Positions 1 through 6,698 of a stretch of 8,491 bases of DNA are shown piece by piece (within the stretch, counting starts at the first letter, position 1; every line of letters starts with the position of its first letter). Below the pieces are notes generated by a model, which saw only the letters and a program-made list of their open reading frames with translations, did no database searches and was not told the origin of the DNA. A program made the position numbers and the translations under genes. Source of the DNA: Acidobacteriota bacterium (GTDB taxonomy: Bacteria; Acidobacteriota; Terriglobia; Acidoferrales; 2-02-FULL-67-57); NCBI GenBank assembly GCA_016210895.1, contig JACQTG010000157.1, forward strand, positions 1-8,491, written 5' to 3'.

Positions 1-247
1 GCTCAACCCCGCGCGGCACAATGAGGAACTCGCCCGGGCCCACCCACAGGTCGCGGTCGCGGAAGCGCATCCGCAGCTTGCCCTTCACCACCAGGAAGAG
101 TTCGTCCTCGGCCTCGTGGTGGTGCCAGATGAACTCGCCCTTGAGCTTCACCGCCTTGATGTAGGTGTCGTTCAGCTCGCCGATTATCTTGGGGCTCCAG
201 GAGCCCTGAAACAGGCTGAATTTCTGTGCCAGATTGACCGTTTCCAT
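1..247 (-). CDS. Cupin-domain protein, C-terminus cut by window edge
   Basis: The first 82 residues of a small single-domain cupin are visible. Cupin motif 1 is complete: G37, the HHH triplet at 42-44 (H42 and H44 as metal ligands), E49 and G56. Motif 2 begins at G72 with P78 and G80, and the window ends just before the expected second-motif histidine. Such proteins are usually a little over 100 residues, so perhaps a third is missing. The ATG at 247 is preceded by AGGAGA six bases away, so the start is firm. There is no signal peptide, so it should be cytosolic. The fold and metal site are clear but the substrate is unknown; stand-alone cupins of this kind may be isomerases, dioxygenases or binding proteins. 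It lies 81 bases downstream of pyk on the same strand and may be cotranscribed with it. Confidence 0.88.
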   Translation of the reverse strand, partial: METVNLAQKFSLFQGSWSPKIIGELNDTYIKAVKLKGEFIWHHHEAEDELFLVVKGKLRMRFRDRDLWVGPGEFLIVPRGVE

Positions 248-253
248 CCCCGT

Positions 254-259
254 TCTCCT
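254..259 (-). promoter_or_regulatory. Ribosome binding site of the cupin gene
   Basis: AGGAGA on the minus strand lies six bases upstream of the ATG at 247. It is one of the two strongest Shine-Dalgarno sequences in the window and fixes the cupin start. Confidence 0.7.
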
Positions 260-280
260 GTCTCTCCTATTTGACGCTAG

Positions 281-300
281 GCCGTGGTCGAGGTCACGGC
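281..300 (-). other. Weak inverted repeat between pyk and the cupin gene
   Basis: GCCGTG at 281-286 and CACGGC at 295-300 can pair as a 6-bp stem with an 8-base loop. It lies about 30 bases past the pyk stop codon in the 81-base gap before the cupin gene. No T-run follows on the minus strand, so it is not a convincing intrinsic terminator. It could be an mRNA-processing or attenuating hairpin, or chance in GC-rich DNA. Confidence 0.25.
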
Positions 301-328
301 AACCGGCCAAGTTGTCTCCCCGGCTCAG

Positions 329-1747
329 CTAGAGAGTCCGACCGATGGTGTGGAGCTTGAGCAGGTTGGTGGTGCCGCGCACGCGCAAAGGCGTGCCGGC
401 GACGAGGCCGACGACGTCGCCGCTTTTCACCAACTTTTCCTCGCGCAGGCGCCGCTCGGCTTCGACGCTCAGGGCGTCGACATCGTCAAGGGCACCGATG
501 CGCCGCGGCAGCACGCCCCAGAGCAGCGCCAGTCGCCGGCGCACTTCCCCATGGGGCGAGAAGGCAACGATGGGCGGCCGGGGCCGGTACTTCGACACCA
601 GCCGGGCCGTATAGCCCGACTCGGTGAAGACGGCGATGACCTTGAGCTTGAGCACTTCGGAGACGCGGGCCACGCTTTCGGCGATGGTATCGGCGACGGT
701 GGCGGAGGGTTCGGGGTGGGGGCGGCCGATTCGCGCGGCCGCCGCTTCCGCTTCGTCTATGATGCGCGCCATCATCTCCACCGCCTGGCGCGGGTAGCGC
801 CCGATGGCGGTTTCAGCCGAGAGCATCACGGCGTCGCTGCCGTCGAAGATGGCGTTAGCGACGTCACTCGCCTCGGCGCGTGTCGGCCGTGGGTTTTTCG
901 TCATCGATTCGAGCATCTGGGTGGCGGTGATCACGGGAATCTTGCGCGCGTTGGCCTTCTCGATGATGAGCTTCTGGATCACGGGCACCTTCTCCGGACT
1001 CATCTCCACGCCCAGGTCGCCCCGCGCCACCATCACGCCGTCGGCCACATCCAGGATGGGGTCGAGGTGTTCGATGGCTTCCGGGCGCTCGAGCTTGGCG
1101 ATGACCGGGGTGTCGTAGCCGAGGCGGCGGATGTGGCGCTTGACGGTTTTGACGTCGCGGGCCTCTTGCACGAAGGACACGCCCACGTAGTTGACGCCCT
1201 GCTTGAGGGCGAAGGCGAGATCCTTGCGGTCCTTTTGGGTCAGGACGGGCAGGCGCAAGTGGGTGTCGGGGAGATTGACGCCTTTGCGCTCGCCCAGTTC
1301 GCCGCCGTTCACCACGCGACACACGAGCGTGCGACCGCGCCGCTCGACGACGCGCAACTCGAGCGCGCCATCGGCGAGCAGGACGCGCGCCCCAGGCTTC
1401 ACCTCCCGGGCGAGCCGGGGATAGTTAACCTGGATGCGCTCGGCCGTACCTCCGATCTTCTCCGGCGTCAATACCACGCGCGCGCCCGCGCGTAGCTCGA
1501 CCGGCCGGCCCGCGCGCAACTGCCCGGTGCGAATCTTCGCCCCGGCCAGGTCGGCCAGAATAGCGAGCGCCCGGCGCCGCTCGCGGGAGAGCTGCCGCAA
1601 GACGCGGATGACGCGGGCGTGCTCGGTCTGCGTGCCGTGGGAGAAGTTGAGCCGCGCGACGTCCATCCCGGCCGCCAGCAGCGCCCGCAGTTGGTCGCGG
1701 CTCTGCGAGGCGGGCCCGATGGTGCAAACAATCTTGGCTTTGCGCAT
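329..1747 (-). CDS. pyk: Pyruvate kinase
   Basis: This enzyme converts PEP and ADP to pyruvate and ATP, the last step of glycolysis, in the cytosol. Numbered from the ATG at 1747 (472 residues, a normal length), the sequence shows KIVCTIGPAS at 5-14, the nucleotide/K+ region RLNFSHG at 32-38, the lidding B domain at about 70-170, catalytic K218 with metal ligand E220 in AKLER, D244 in ARGDLG, and TATQMLESM at 274-282. A C-terminal effector-type domain runs from about 355 to 472. K71 in AKIRTG sits where K+-dependent enzymes have Glu (rabbit E117), which suggests a K+-independent type. An in-frame ATG at 1792 would add 15 unconserved residues; the start at 1747 matches the usual N-terminus, but neither has a well-spaced Shine-Dalgarno. 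The gene diverges from the VWFA pair. Confidence 0.97.
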   Translation of the reverse strand: MRKAKIVCTIGPASQSRDQLRALLAAGMDVARLNFSHGTQTEHARVIRVLRQLSRERRRALAILADLAGAKIRTGQLRAGRPVELRAGARVVLTPEKIGGTAERIQVNYPRLAREVKPGARVLLADGALELRVVERRGRTLVCRVVNGGELGERKGVNLPDTHLRLPVLTQKDRKDLAFALKQGVNYVGVSFVQEARDVKTVKRHIRRLGYDTPVIAKLERPEAIEHLDPILDVADGVMVARGDLGVEMSPEKVPVIQKLIIEKANARKIPVITATQMLESMTKNPRPTRAEASDVANAIFDGSDAVMLSAETAIGRYPRQAVEMMARIIDEAEAAAARIGRPHPEPSATVADTIAESVARVSEVLKLKVIAVFTESGYTARLVSKYRPRPPIVAFSPHGEVRRRLALLWGVLPRRIGALDDVDALSVEAERRLREEKLVKSGDVVGLVAGTPLRVRGTTNLLKLHTIGRTL

Positions 1748-1811
1748 CACGCTGTTGCTCGCAGCAAACCTCCCGTGCCTCCCCGGGTGCATCTAATGGA
1801 AGTGAACCACG

Positions 1812-1836
1812 GGATGACAGGTGAATCTGGTCATCC
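1812..1836. promoter_or_regulatory. Perfect inverted repeat in the pyk/VWFA divergent region, possible operator
   Basis: GGATGAC at 1812-1818 and GTCATCC at 1830-1836 are exact reverse complements with an 11-base spacer. The repeat covers the -35 box and spacer of the proposed plus-strand promoter and lies just downstream of a TATGAT box facing pyk. That placement suits a repressor operator. No known regulator can be named from it, and chance occurrence is possible. Confidence 0.4.
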
Positions 1837-1842
1837 TATCAT
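1814..1842 (+). promoter_or_regulatory. Candidate sigma-70-type promoter for the VWFA pair
   Basis: ATGACA at 1814-1819 (5 of 6 to TTGACA) is separated by exactly 17 bases from TATCAT at 1837-1842 (5 of 6 to TATAAT). Transcription would start near 1849 and leave a leader of about 55 bases before the ATG at 1905. The same A+T-rich patch read on the minus strand gives TATGAT (1843-1838), a possible -10 for pyk, but without a recognisable -35. Confidence 0.45.
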
Positions 1843-1904
1843 AGCGCTGTGCGGGGCGGGTTGACCTGCGGGCGGGCGCGTGGGAAGATGCGAGCGGAGC
1901 GGTT

Positions 1905-2987
1905 ATGAAAAAGAACAGGTTGCCAGTTTGGTGGCTCGCGACCCTAAGCGTGTTGCTCGCACTGGTGGTGTTGCCCCTGACGGGGGCGCAGCAGCCGCCG
2001 AGCGAGCAAAAGCAGGGACCCATCCAGCCCAAGCCGCGCGAGCCCCAGGAAGAGCCCTACACCCTGCGGGTCGAGGCACCGCTGGTCAGCGTGGACGTGG
2101 TGGTCACCGACCGCGACGGCAACTTCATCCCCAACCTGCAGAAGGAAAACTTCCGCATCGTGGAAGACGGGGTGGAGCAGACGATTTCCAGCTTCGCCCC
2201 CAGCGAGGCGCCGCTCACCACGGTGATGCTGCTTGAGACCCGCCCGCAGTGGTACCGCGTCTACTACGACATGCTCGACGCGGCCTATCTGTTCTTGAAC
2301 CGCCTGCGCGGGGACGACTACGTGGCGCTGGTGGGCTACACCATGCGCCCGGAAATCCTGGTCGACTTCACCCGCAACAAGCAGCAAATCCAGGAGGCGC
2401 TGCGCCGGCTGGAGTTCCCCTATGGCTTTCGCGAAGTCAACACCTACGACGCCTTGCTGGACACGATGGACCGGCTCAAGGACGTCGAGGGCAAGCGCTC
2501 CATCGTGCTCATCGGCACCGGGCAGAACACCTTCAGTCGGCACAGTTGGGACGAAACCGTGCGCCGCGTGCGCGAGGCCGAAAGCGGCGTGACAGTCTTC
2601 GTCGTCAGCATGGCCTGGGCCTGGCAGCTCGTGGCCGACCGCTACGACATGACCAGCCTGCGCATGGACCTGCAGGTGGCCGAGGCGCAACTGAAAGAGC
2701 TGGCCAAGCAGACCGGCGGCCGCGCCTACTTCCCGCGCTTTCTGGGCGAACTCCCCGGTGTCTACGAAGAGGTGGCGGCCATGCTGCGCAACCAGTACTC
2801 GATGGGCTACCAGCCCAAGGAGTTCAAGCGCGACGGCAAGTTCCACAAGATCAAGGTCGAGCTGGTGGCCCCCGACGGCACGCCGCTGAAAATCGTCAAC
2901 CAGAAAGGCAAGCAGGTTAAGGTCAACATTTACCACCGGCAGGGCTACTACGCGCCCAAAGAAATCGAAGTCGCCGATAGCCAGTAA
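1905..2987 (+). CDS. Exported VWFA-related acidobacterial-type protein (first of pair)
   Basis: This 360-residue protein has an N-terminal signal peptide: KKNR, then a hydrophobic run at about 8-27, with likely cleavage after LTGA. A proline/glutamine-rich linker (30-50) follows, then a beta-rich module (52-98: YTLRVEAPLVSVDVVVTDRDG, FRIVEDGVEQTI) and a von Willebrand A-like domain (about 104-300). The tail carries NQYSMGY (296-301) and GYYAPKE, both typical of TIGR03436 proteins. The usual MIDAS DxSxS is replaced by E111-T-R-P-Q115, and the later DG loop reads GTG (204-206), so metal binding by the classical site looks lost. GGAG at 1896-1899 precedes the ATG. Its neighbour at 3122 is a paralogue with the same domain order. 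The family has no established function; an extracytoplasmic adhesion or assembly role is only inferred from the fold. Confidence 0.9.
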   Translation: MKKNRLPVWWLATLSVLLALVVLPLTGAQQPPSEQKQGPIQPKPREPQEEPYTLRVEAPLVSVDVVVTDRDGNFIPNLQKENFRIVEDGVEQTISSFAPSEAPLTTVMLLETRPQWYRVYYDMLDAAYLFLNRLRGDDYVALVGYTMRPEILVDFTRNKQQIQEALRRLEFPYGFREVNTYDALLDTMDRLKDVEGKRSIVLIGTGQNTFSRHSWDETVRRVREAESGVTVFVVSMAWAWQLVADRYDMTSLRMDLQVAEAQLKELAKQTGGRAYFPRFLGELPGVYEEVAAMLRNQYSMGYQPKEFKRDGKFHKIKVELVAPDGTPLKIVNQKGKQVKVNIYHRQGYYAPKEIEVADSQ

Positions 2988-3106
2988 GCCCTTCCCGAAA
3001 CGAACCCACGATGCATACACTGAGATAGTGGAAGTGTGTAGTATCAATCCGTGCGCATCCGCTTGTCCTGCTTGCCCCGAGCCTAGTTGGAGGGGGGAGC
3101 GAGGTC

Positions 3107-3112
3107 GAGGGG
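3107..3112 (+). promoter_or_regulatory. Ribosome binding site that selects the GTG start at 3122
   Basis: GAGGGG lies nine bases before the GTG at 3122, normal spacing. The nearby ATG at 3114 is only one base away, is out of frame with the VWFA protein and reaches a stop after 14 codons. The spacing therefore favours the GTG as the true start. Confidence 0.5.
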
Positions 3113-3121
3113 TATGAATCC

Positions 3122-4144
3122 GTGGTTGCACAAGCTCCGCGCAAACCCAATCCGTTAGTCCTTCTGCTTGCGCTTCCGCTGCTGCAAGGTGGTGAGGTGT
3201 GGGCGCAGGAGCAGCCGGCCTACACCGTGCGGGTGGAGGTGGCGCTGGTCAACCTGGACGTGGCGGTGGGGGACAGGCGCGGGCGCTTCGTCGCCGGACT
3301 AACCCAGTCGAACTTCCGCGTCTTCGAGGACGAGCAGGAGCAGACCATCACCCACTTTGCTTCCAGCGAAGCCCCGCTGACCGTAGCCTTGTTGGTCGAA
3401 ACCAGCCCGGCGGTTTATCTCATCCGCGACGACCACCTCCAAGCCGCCTTTACCCTGCTCGACTACCTCAAGCCCGCTGACAACGTGGCCCTGGCTCGCT
3501 ATGACCAGCACTGGCAACGCGTCGCGGACTTCACGCGCGACAAAGCCCTTTTCCGCAACCACCTCCGTCAGCTCGGCTACTCGCTCGGGATGGCGGAGCT
3601 GAACCTCTTCGACGCGCTCGCCGAGACACTCGACTGGCTCGCCGCGCCCGAGGCGGTTGTCCCCGGCCGGAAGGCGGTGCTGCTCATCAGCACCGGGCTT
3701 GACACCCACAGCCGGATGCGGGAGCAAGCCCTGGCGGGGAAACTCGCGGCCAGCGATGTCACCCTGTTTGCCATCGCCACCGGCAGCCTGCTGCGGGCGC
3801 CCGCGGAGAACGAGTCTCGACGGCGACGCAGACGAACAAAGGATGAAGCGGAGTCGCTGAACGAATTCGACGCCGCTTTCGCGGCCGCCGATGCGCGGCT
3901 CAAGGGACTGGCGGAGGAAACCGGCGGTCGTGCCTATTTCCCCGCCAACGGGGAGGAGTTACGCGCCGCCTACCGGGAGATCGGCGAGCGGCTGCGGCAT
4001 ACCTACAGCCTGGGCTACGTACCGACGAACCGCACCCGCGACGGCCGCTTTCGCGCCCTGCGCGTGGCTTTGGTGGATGACGAGGGTCGCGCGCTCCCCT
4101 ACCGCGTCATCACCCGCGGCGGCTACGTTGCGCCACGCGAGTAA
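3122..4144 (+). CDS. Exported VWFA-related acidobacterial-type protein (second of pair)
   Basis: This 340-residue paralogue of the preceding gene starts at a GTG. The signal peptide has RK at 7-8, a leucine-rich core at 11-21 and probable cleavage after VWA (26-28). The beta module (34-80) and VWA-like domain (about 86-296) follow, with conserved landmarks EAPLTVALLVETSPA (83-97), NLFDALAE (161-168), TYSLGY (294-299) and GGYVAPRE at the end. The MIDAS equivalent reads E93-T-S95-P-A97, keeping one of the two serines but not the aspartate; the later loop reads STG (190-192) instead of the usual DG. It differs from its sister by an arginine-rich, charged insert (R233-R238 followed by KDEAE). It lies 134 bases after the first gene and probably shares its transcript. 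Function is unknown; it is likely periplasmic or surface-exposed. Confidence 0.88.
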   Translation: MVAQAPRKPNPLVLLLALPLLQGGEVWAQEQPAYTVRVEVALVNLDVAVGDRRGRFVAGLTQSNFRVFEDEQEQTITHFASSEAPLTVALLVETSPAVYLIRDDHLQAAFTLLDYLKPADNVALARYDQHWQRVADFTRDKALFRNHLRQLGYSLGMAELNLFDALAETLDWLAAPEAVVPGRKAVLLISTGLDTHSRMREQALAGKLAASDVTLFAIATGSLLRAPAENESRRRRRRTKDEAESLNEFDAAFAAADARLKGLAEETGGRAYFPANGEELRAAYREIGERLRHTYSLGYVPTNRTRDGRFRALRVALVDDEGRALPYRVITRGGYVAPRE

Positions 4145-4155
4145 CAGCCGCGCCT

Positions 4156-4566
4156 CTACTCCAGCGTCGGGTAGCCTTCGGCTTCACCCGTCAGCACGAG
4201 TTCGCCCTTCTGGTTGGTACAGCGCCCGGCCATGCGGACAAACTTCCGCTCGGGGTCGAGATGGATAATCTCGCTGGTGGCGGTGATGGTGTCGCCGATG
4301 AAGATCGGCGCCTTGTATTCGAACACCATGCGGGTGGCGAGAAAGCCGAGCTCGCCGCCGATGTGGGTGAAGAGGCTGGCGGTCAGCAGCCCCGGCACGA
4401 TGCGCCGGCCGAAACGCTGCCGGCGGGCAAACTCCTCGTCGGTGTGGTAGGGGTTGAAGTCCCCCGAAGCGGCGACGAACAGGGCGCAGTCGCCTTCCCC
4501 AAGCGTGCGCGTGAAACTGAACGTGTCGCCGACGCGCAACTCCTCAAAGCGTTTGGGGACGAGCAT
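4156..4566 (-). CDS. MaoC-like hot-dog dehydratase
   Basis: This complete 136-residue single hot-dog protein belongs to the MaoC/PhaJ group of (R)-specific enoyl-CoA hydratases, which hydrate trans-2-enoyl-CoA or related thioesters in the cytosol. The hydratase motif is clear at 34-43, SGDFNPYHTD, with catalytic D36 and H41. It is followed by RIVPGLLTASLF, where many relatives have a His in place of this Pro. FEYKAPIFIGDTI and the GEL strand near the C-terminus are also typical. Its AAGGAG-type ribosome site lies six bases upstream, and the gene starts 15 bases after the oxidoreductase stop, so the two are almost certainly cotranscribed. It converges on the VWFA gene with only 11 bases between. 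The acyl substrate cannot be read from the sequence; without PHA or beta-oxidation neighbours the pathway stays open. Confidence 0.9.
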   Translation of the reverse strand: MLVPKRFEELRVGDTFSFTRTLGEGDCALFVAASGDFNPYHTDEEFARRQRFGRRIVPGLLTASLFTHIGGELGFLATRMVFEYKAPIFIGDTITATSEIIHLDPERKFVRMAGRCTNQKGELVLTGEAEGYPTLE

Positions 4567-4572
4567 AGCTGG

Positions 4573-4578
4573 CTCCTT
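4573..4578 (-). promoter_or_regulatory. Ribosome binding site of the MaoC-like gene
   Basis: AAGGAG on the minus strand is six bases upstream of the ATG at 4566. It lies entirely in the 15-base gap after the upstream TGA (4584-4582), which supports independent reinitiation within one transcript. Confidence 0.75.
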
Positions 4579-4581
4579 GGC

Positions 4582-5598
4582 TCAAGGCACTAGGAGGACT
4601 TTGCCGAGGTTCTGCCGGTCGTGCAGGAAGCGGTGGGCGGCGGCGGCCTCGGCGAGCGGGAACGTCTTGCCGACGTAGGGTTTGATCTTGCCTTCCGCGT
4701 GGAGGCGGAAGAGCTCGCCGAGCTGCTCCTTGATCAGCGCGGGGTTGGTGCGGCCCAAGGCGCCCAGGTGCACGCCGACGACGGCGCGGTTGTGGCGCAT
4801 TAAATTCATCGCGTGGAAGCGCGGCGTCTTGAGGAGCGCCCACAGGCTGGCGAGCGAGCGCCTTCGGCCGCGGACGGCTTGCGAGAGCCCGAAGACAATC
4901 AGCCGGCCGGCGGGCGCCAGCAGGCGGTAGCTCTTGCGAAACGACTCACCGCCCACCGCGTCGAGCACTACGTCCACGCCGCGCCGCGCGGTCAGGCGCT
5001 GGACTTTCGCTTCAAAATCCTGGGTCTGGTAGTCAATCGGGTGGTCGAGGCCGCGGGCGCGGAGGAAATCGTGTTTGGCCGCGGAGGCGGTGCCGAAGGT
5101 TTCCGCGCCACGCAACTTGCACAACTCCAGCGCCGCCAGGCCGACGCCGCCGGCCGCAGCGTGGATGAGCACACGTTCGCCGGCGCGCAGCCCGGCCATG
5201 TGGATCAGCGCGTGGTAGGCGGTGAGGTAGTTGACCGGCAGCGCGGCGGCTTCTGCAAAACTCATCGCAGGTGGAATTGGGACGGCGCGCTCGGCGGGGA
5301 TGACCACCTGGTCGGCATAGGCGCCGGTGTGCATCATCGTCAGCACGCGCTCCCCGATGCGGCTCGCAGCCACGCCCGCGCCCACGGCTTCGATGGTGCC
5401 GGCGAGTTCGAGTCCGGGGATGAAGGGCGGCTTGGGCGTGCCCGGATAAAGCCCCAGGCGCATCAGCAGGTCGGCAAAGTTGATGCCGCTGGCGGCGACG
5501 CGCACGCGCATCTGGCCCTCGTGCGGAGTCGGGTCGGGCAGCTCGCGCAGCTCGAGCACTTCCGGCGGTCCGTAGCGTTTGGCAAAGACGGCTCTCAT
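4582..5598 (-). CDS. Zinc-free medium-chain reductase, VAT1/quinone oxidoreductase type
   Basis: This 338-residue NAD(P)H-dependent oxidoreductase is of the zeta-crystallin/VAT1 branch. The GroES-like half (1-125) has GINFADLLMRLGLYPG (38-53) and PGLELAGTIEAVG (61-73) and lacks the cysteine-rich structural zinc loop and catalytic zinc ligands. The Rossmann half has GERVLIHAAAGGVG (140-153), the quinone-oxidoreductase signature, with E159 where many relatives have Gln. The C-terminal stretch SLWALLKT...NRAVVGVHLG...IKPYVGKTFPL...NLGKVLLVP closely follows the VAT1 layout. The likely reaction is reduction of quinones or enones, with the substrate unknown. The ATG at 5598 is preferred; a GTG at 5622 would add eight residues and start inside a hairpin. 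It is followed 15 bases later by the MaoC-like gene and lies 92 bases after the hydroxyacid dehydrogenase. Confidence 0.92.
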   Translation of the reverse strand: MRAVFAKRYGPPEVLELRELPDPTPHEGQMRVRVAASGINFADLLMRLGLYPGTPKPPFIPGLELAGTIEAVGAGVAASRIGERVLTMMHTGAYADQVVIPAERAVPIPPAMSFAEAAALPVNYLTAYHALIHMAGLRAGERVLIHAAAGGVGLAALELCKLRGAETFGTASAAKHDFLRARGLDHPIDYQTQDFEAKVQRLTARRGVDVVLDAVGGESFRKSYRLLAPAGRLIVFGLSQAVRGRRRSLASLWALLKTPRFHAMNLMRHNRAVVGVHLGALGRTNPALIKEQLGELFRLHAEGKIKPYVGKTFPLAEAAAAHRFLHDRQNLGKVLLVP

Positions 5599-5620
5599 GG
5601 CGACGAACTTCGAAGATAAC

Positions 5621-5660
5621 ACCGGCGAGACGCCCCGCCGAAAACGCGGGGCAGGCCGGT
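5621..5660 (-). repeat. Two-part hairpin in the leader of the oxidoreductase gene
   Basis: Outer arms ACCGGC (5621-5626) and GCCGGT (5655-5660) and inner arms GCCCCGC (5632-5638) and GCGGGGC (5646-5652) are all perfect. They are joined by a small asymmetric internal loop (5 and 2 bases) and closed by a 7-base loop containing AAAA. No T-run follows on either strand, so an intrinsic terminator is unlikely. The right flank GGTGCCACC (5658-5666) recurs on the minus strand beside gpmI at 8279-8271. It may be a dispersed REP-like palindrome or an RNA structure in the leader. Confidence 0.6.
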
Positions 5661-5690
5661 GCCACCCAGCACCAGTAGTATAAACGCTCC

Positions 5691-6698
5691 CTAGTAGCCG
5701 CGCTGTTTGTCTACGACGTTGCGCAGCTCGCGGCCGCTGAAAAACCGGTCGAGATTCTCGAGCAACAAAGCCGCCTGGCGGTGCCAGAGGCGCTCGGAGA
5801 CCGCCGAGAGATGCGGCGAGATGATGAGGTTATCGAGCAGCCAGAGCGGGCTGTCGGGCGGCAGCGGCTCGGGGTCGGCCACGTCGATGGCGGCGCCGGC
5901 GATGCGTTTCCGCTGCAAAGCGTCGAGTAGCGCCTCCTGGTCGACCAGCTTGCCGCGGGCGATGTTGAGGAAGTAGGCCGACTGCTTCAGCAGCCCGAAC
6001 TGGTAGCGGCCGAACATGCGCTCGGACTCGGGCGTTTCGGGCACGGTCAGGACGACGAAATCGGCTTGGCTGAGCGCGTCGGCGAGCTTGTCGGCGGGAT
6101 AGACTTCGTCGGCGCCCTCGGCGTCGCGGGTGACGTCTTTCTTGACTGCCACGATGCGCATTCCCAGGCCGCGGGCGCGCTCGGCCAGCGCATGGCCGAT
6201 GGCGCCGTAGCCGACAATCGCCAGCGTGCGGCCGTTCAACTCCATCGGGTGAGGTTGCTCGTCCCAGATCTCCTGCTGCGCCCAATGCTTCTGCTGCTGG
6301 TAGCGGAAGGCGGAGGGCAGGTGGCGCGCGAGCGACAGCATCAAGCCCAGGGTGTACTCGGCCATGGGCACGGCGTGGACGCCGCGGGCGTTGGTGACGA
6401 CGACCGCACTCCGCCGCAGCTCGGGATACATCAACTGGCCCACACCGGCAGCGAGCGAGTGAATCCACTTCAGGCGCGCGGCCTGGGCGAACTGCTCGGG
6501 GCGAATCGACCAGCCGACGAGGATGTCGGCGTCGCGCGCTTGCTCACGCAGGCGCTCGTAGCTTTTCAAGTGGGCCGCGCGCATGTCCGGATAGCGTTGG
6601 CGGACGGCGGTGACGAGCCAGTCGGGCACGTGCCACTGGCTGAAGCGGTGCCAGACGCAGAAGACGAGCTTCGTCTCAGCCGGTTTGGGCGGCGTCAT
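5691..6698 (-). CDS. D-2-hydroxyacid dehydrogenase
   Basis: This 335-residue cytosolic NAD(P)-dependent oxidoreductase interconverts a 2-keto acid and the (R)-2-hydroxy acid. The substrate-binding half contains [10 protein letters not shown] (80-89) and [17 protein letters not shown] (102-118). The Rossmann domain begins near 155 with GYGAIG at 163-168. The catalytic triad is complete: R248 in [10 protein letters not shown]277 in [12 protein letters not shown] and H296 in ISPHLS. At the end of the second Rossmann strand there is AVKKD (184-188) where NAD-specific members carry an acidic residue, which hints at NADPH use. The ATG overlaps the gpmI stop as ATGA, so translation is probably coupled. 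Glyoxylate/hydroxypyruvate reductase is the likeliest role by family, and 3-phosphoglycerate dehydrogenase is less likely because no ACT or regulatory tail is present. The exact substrate is not determinable. Confidence 0.93.
   Translation of the reverse strand: MTPPKPAETKLVFCVWHRFSQWHVPDWLVTAVRQRYPDMRAAHLKSYERLREQARDADILVGWSIRPEQFAQAARLKWIHSLAAGVGQLMYPELRRSAVVVTNARGVHAVPMAEYTLGLMLSLARHLPSAFRYQQQKHWAQQEIWDEQPHPMELNGRTLAIVGYGAIGHALAERARGLGMRIVAVKKDVTRDAEGADEVYPADKLADALSQADFVVLTVPETPESERMFGRYQFGLLKQSAYFLNIARGKLVDQEALLDALQRKRIAGAAIDVADPEPLPPDSPLWLLDNLIISPHLSAVSERLWHRQAALLLENLDRFFSGRELRNVVDKQRGY

Noticed and set aside
284..1495. Long plus-strand open frame opposite pyruvate kinase
   Set aside because: It is antisense to pyk and low in complexity, rich in H, D, G and A, as expected from the complement of GC-rich coding DNA.
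3016..3044. Possible separate promoter between the VWFA genes (TAGTAT as -10)
   Set aside because: Both boxes match poorly (about 4 and 3 of 6). Cotranscription from the upstream gene is simpler.
1944..3131. Minus-strand open frame opposite the first VWFA gene
   Set aside because: It has no domain and a composition typical of a shadow frame, while the sense strand has a signal peptide, a known family fold and a paralogue.
3114..3158. Short leader-peptide-like frame (14 codons) overlapping the start of the second VWFA gene
   Set aside because: Its ATG is only one base after the GAGGGG ribosome site, and the peptide shows no attenuation pattern. The site is well spaced for the GTG at 3122 instead.
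4145..4155. Bidirectional terminator between the converging VWFA and MaoC genes
   Set aside because: Only 11 bases are available, with no inverted repeat or T-run.
5677..5682. TATACT on the minus strand as a possible -10 for the oxidoreductase gene
   Set aside because: It matches 5 of 6 to the consensus, but no -35 is present 16-18 bases upstream, so it was not listed as a promoter.
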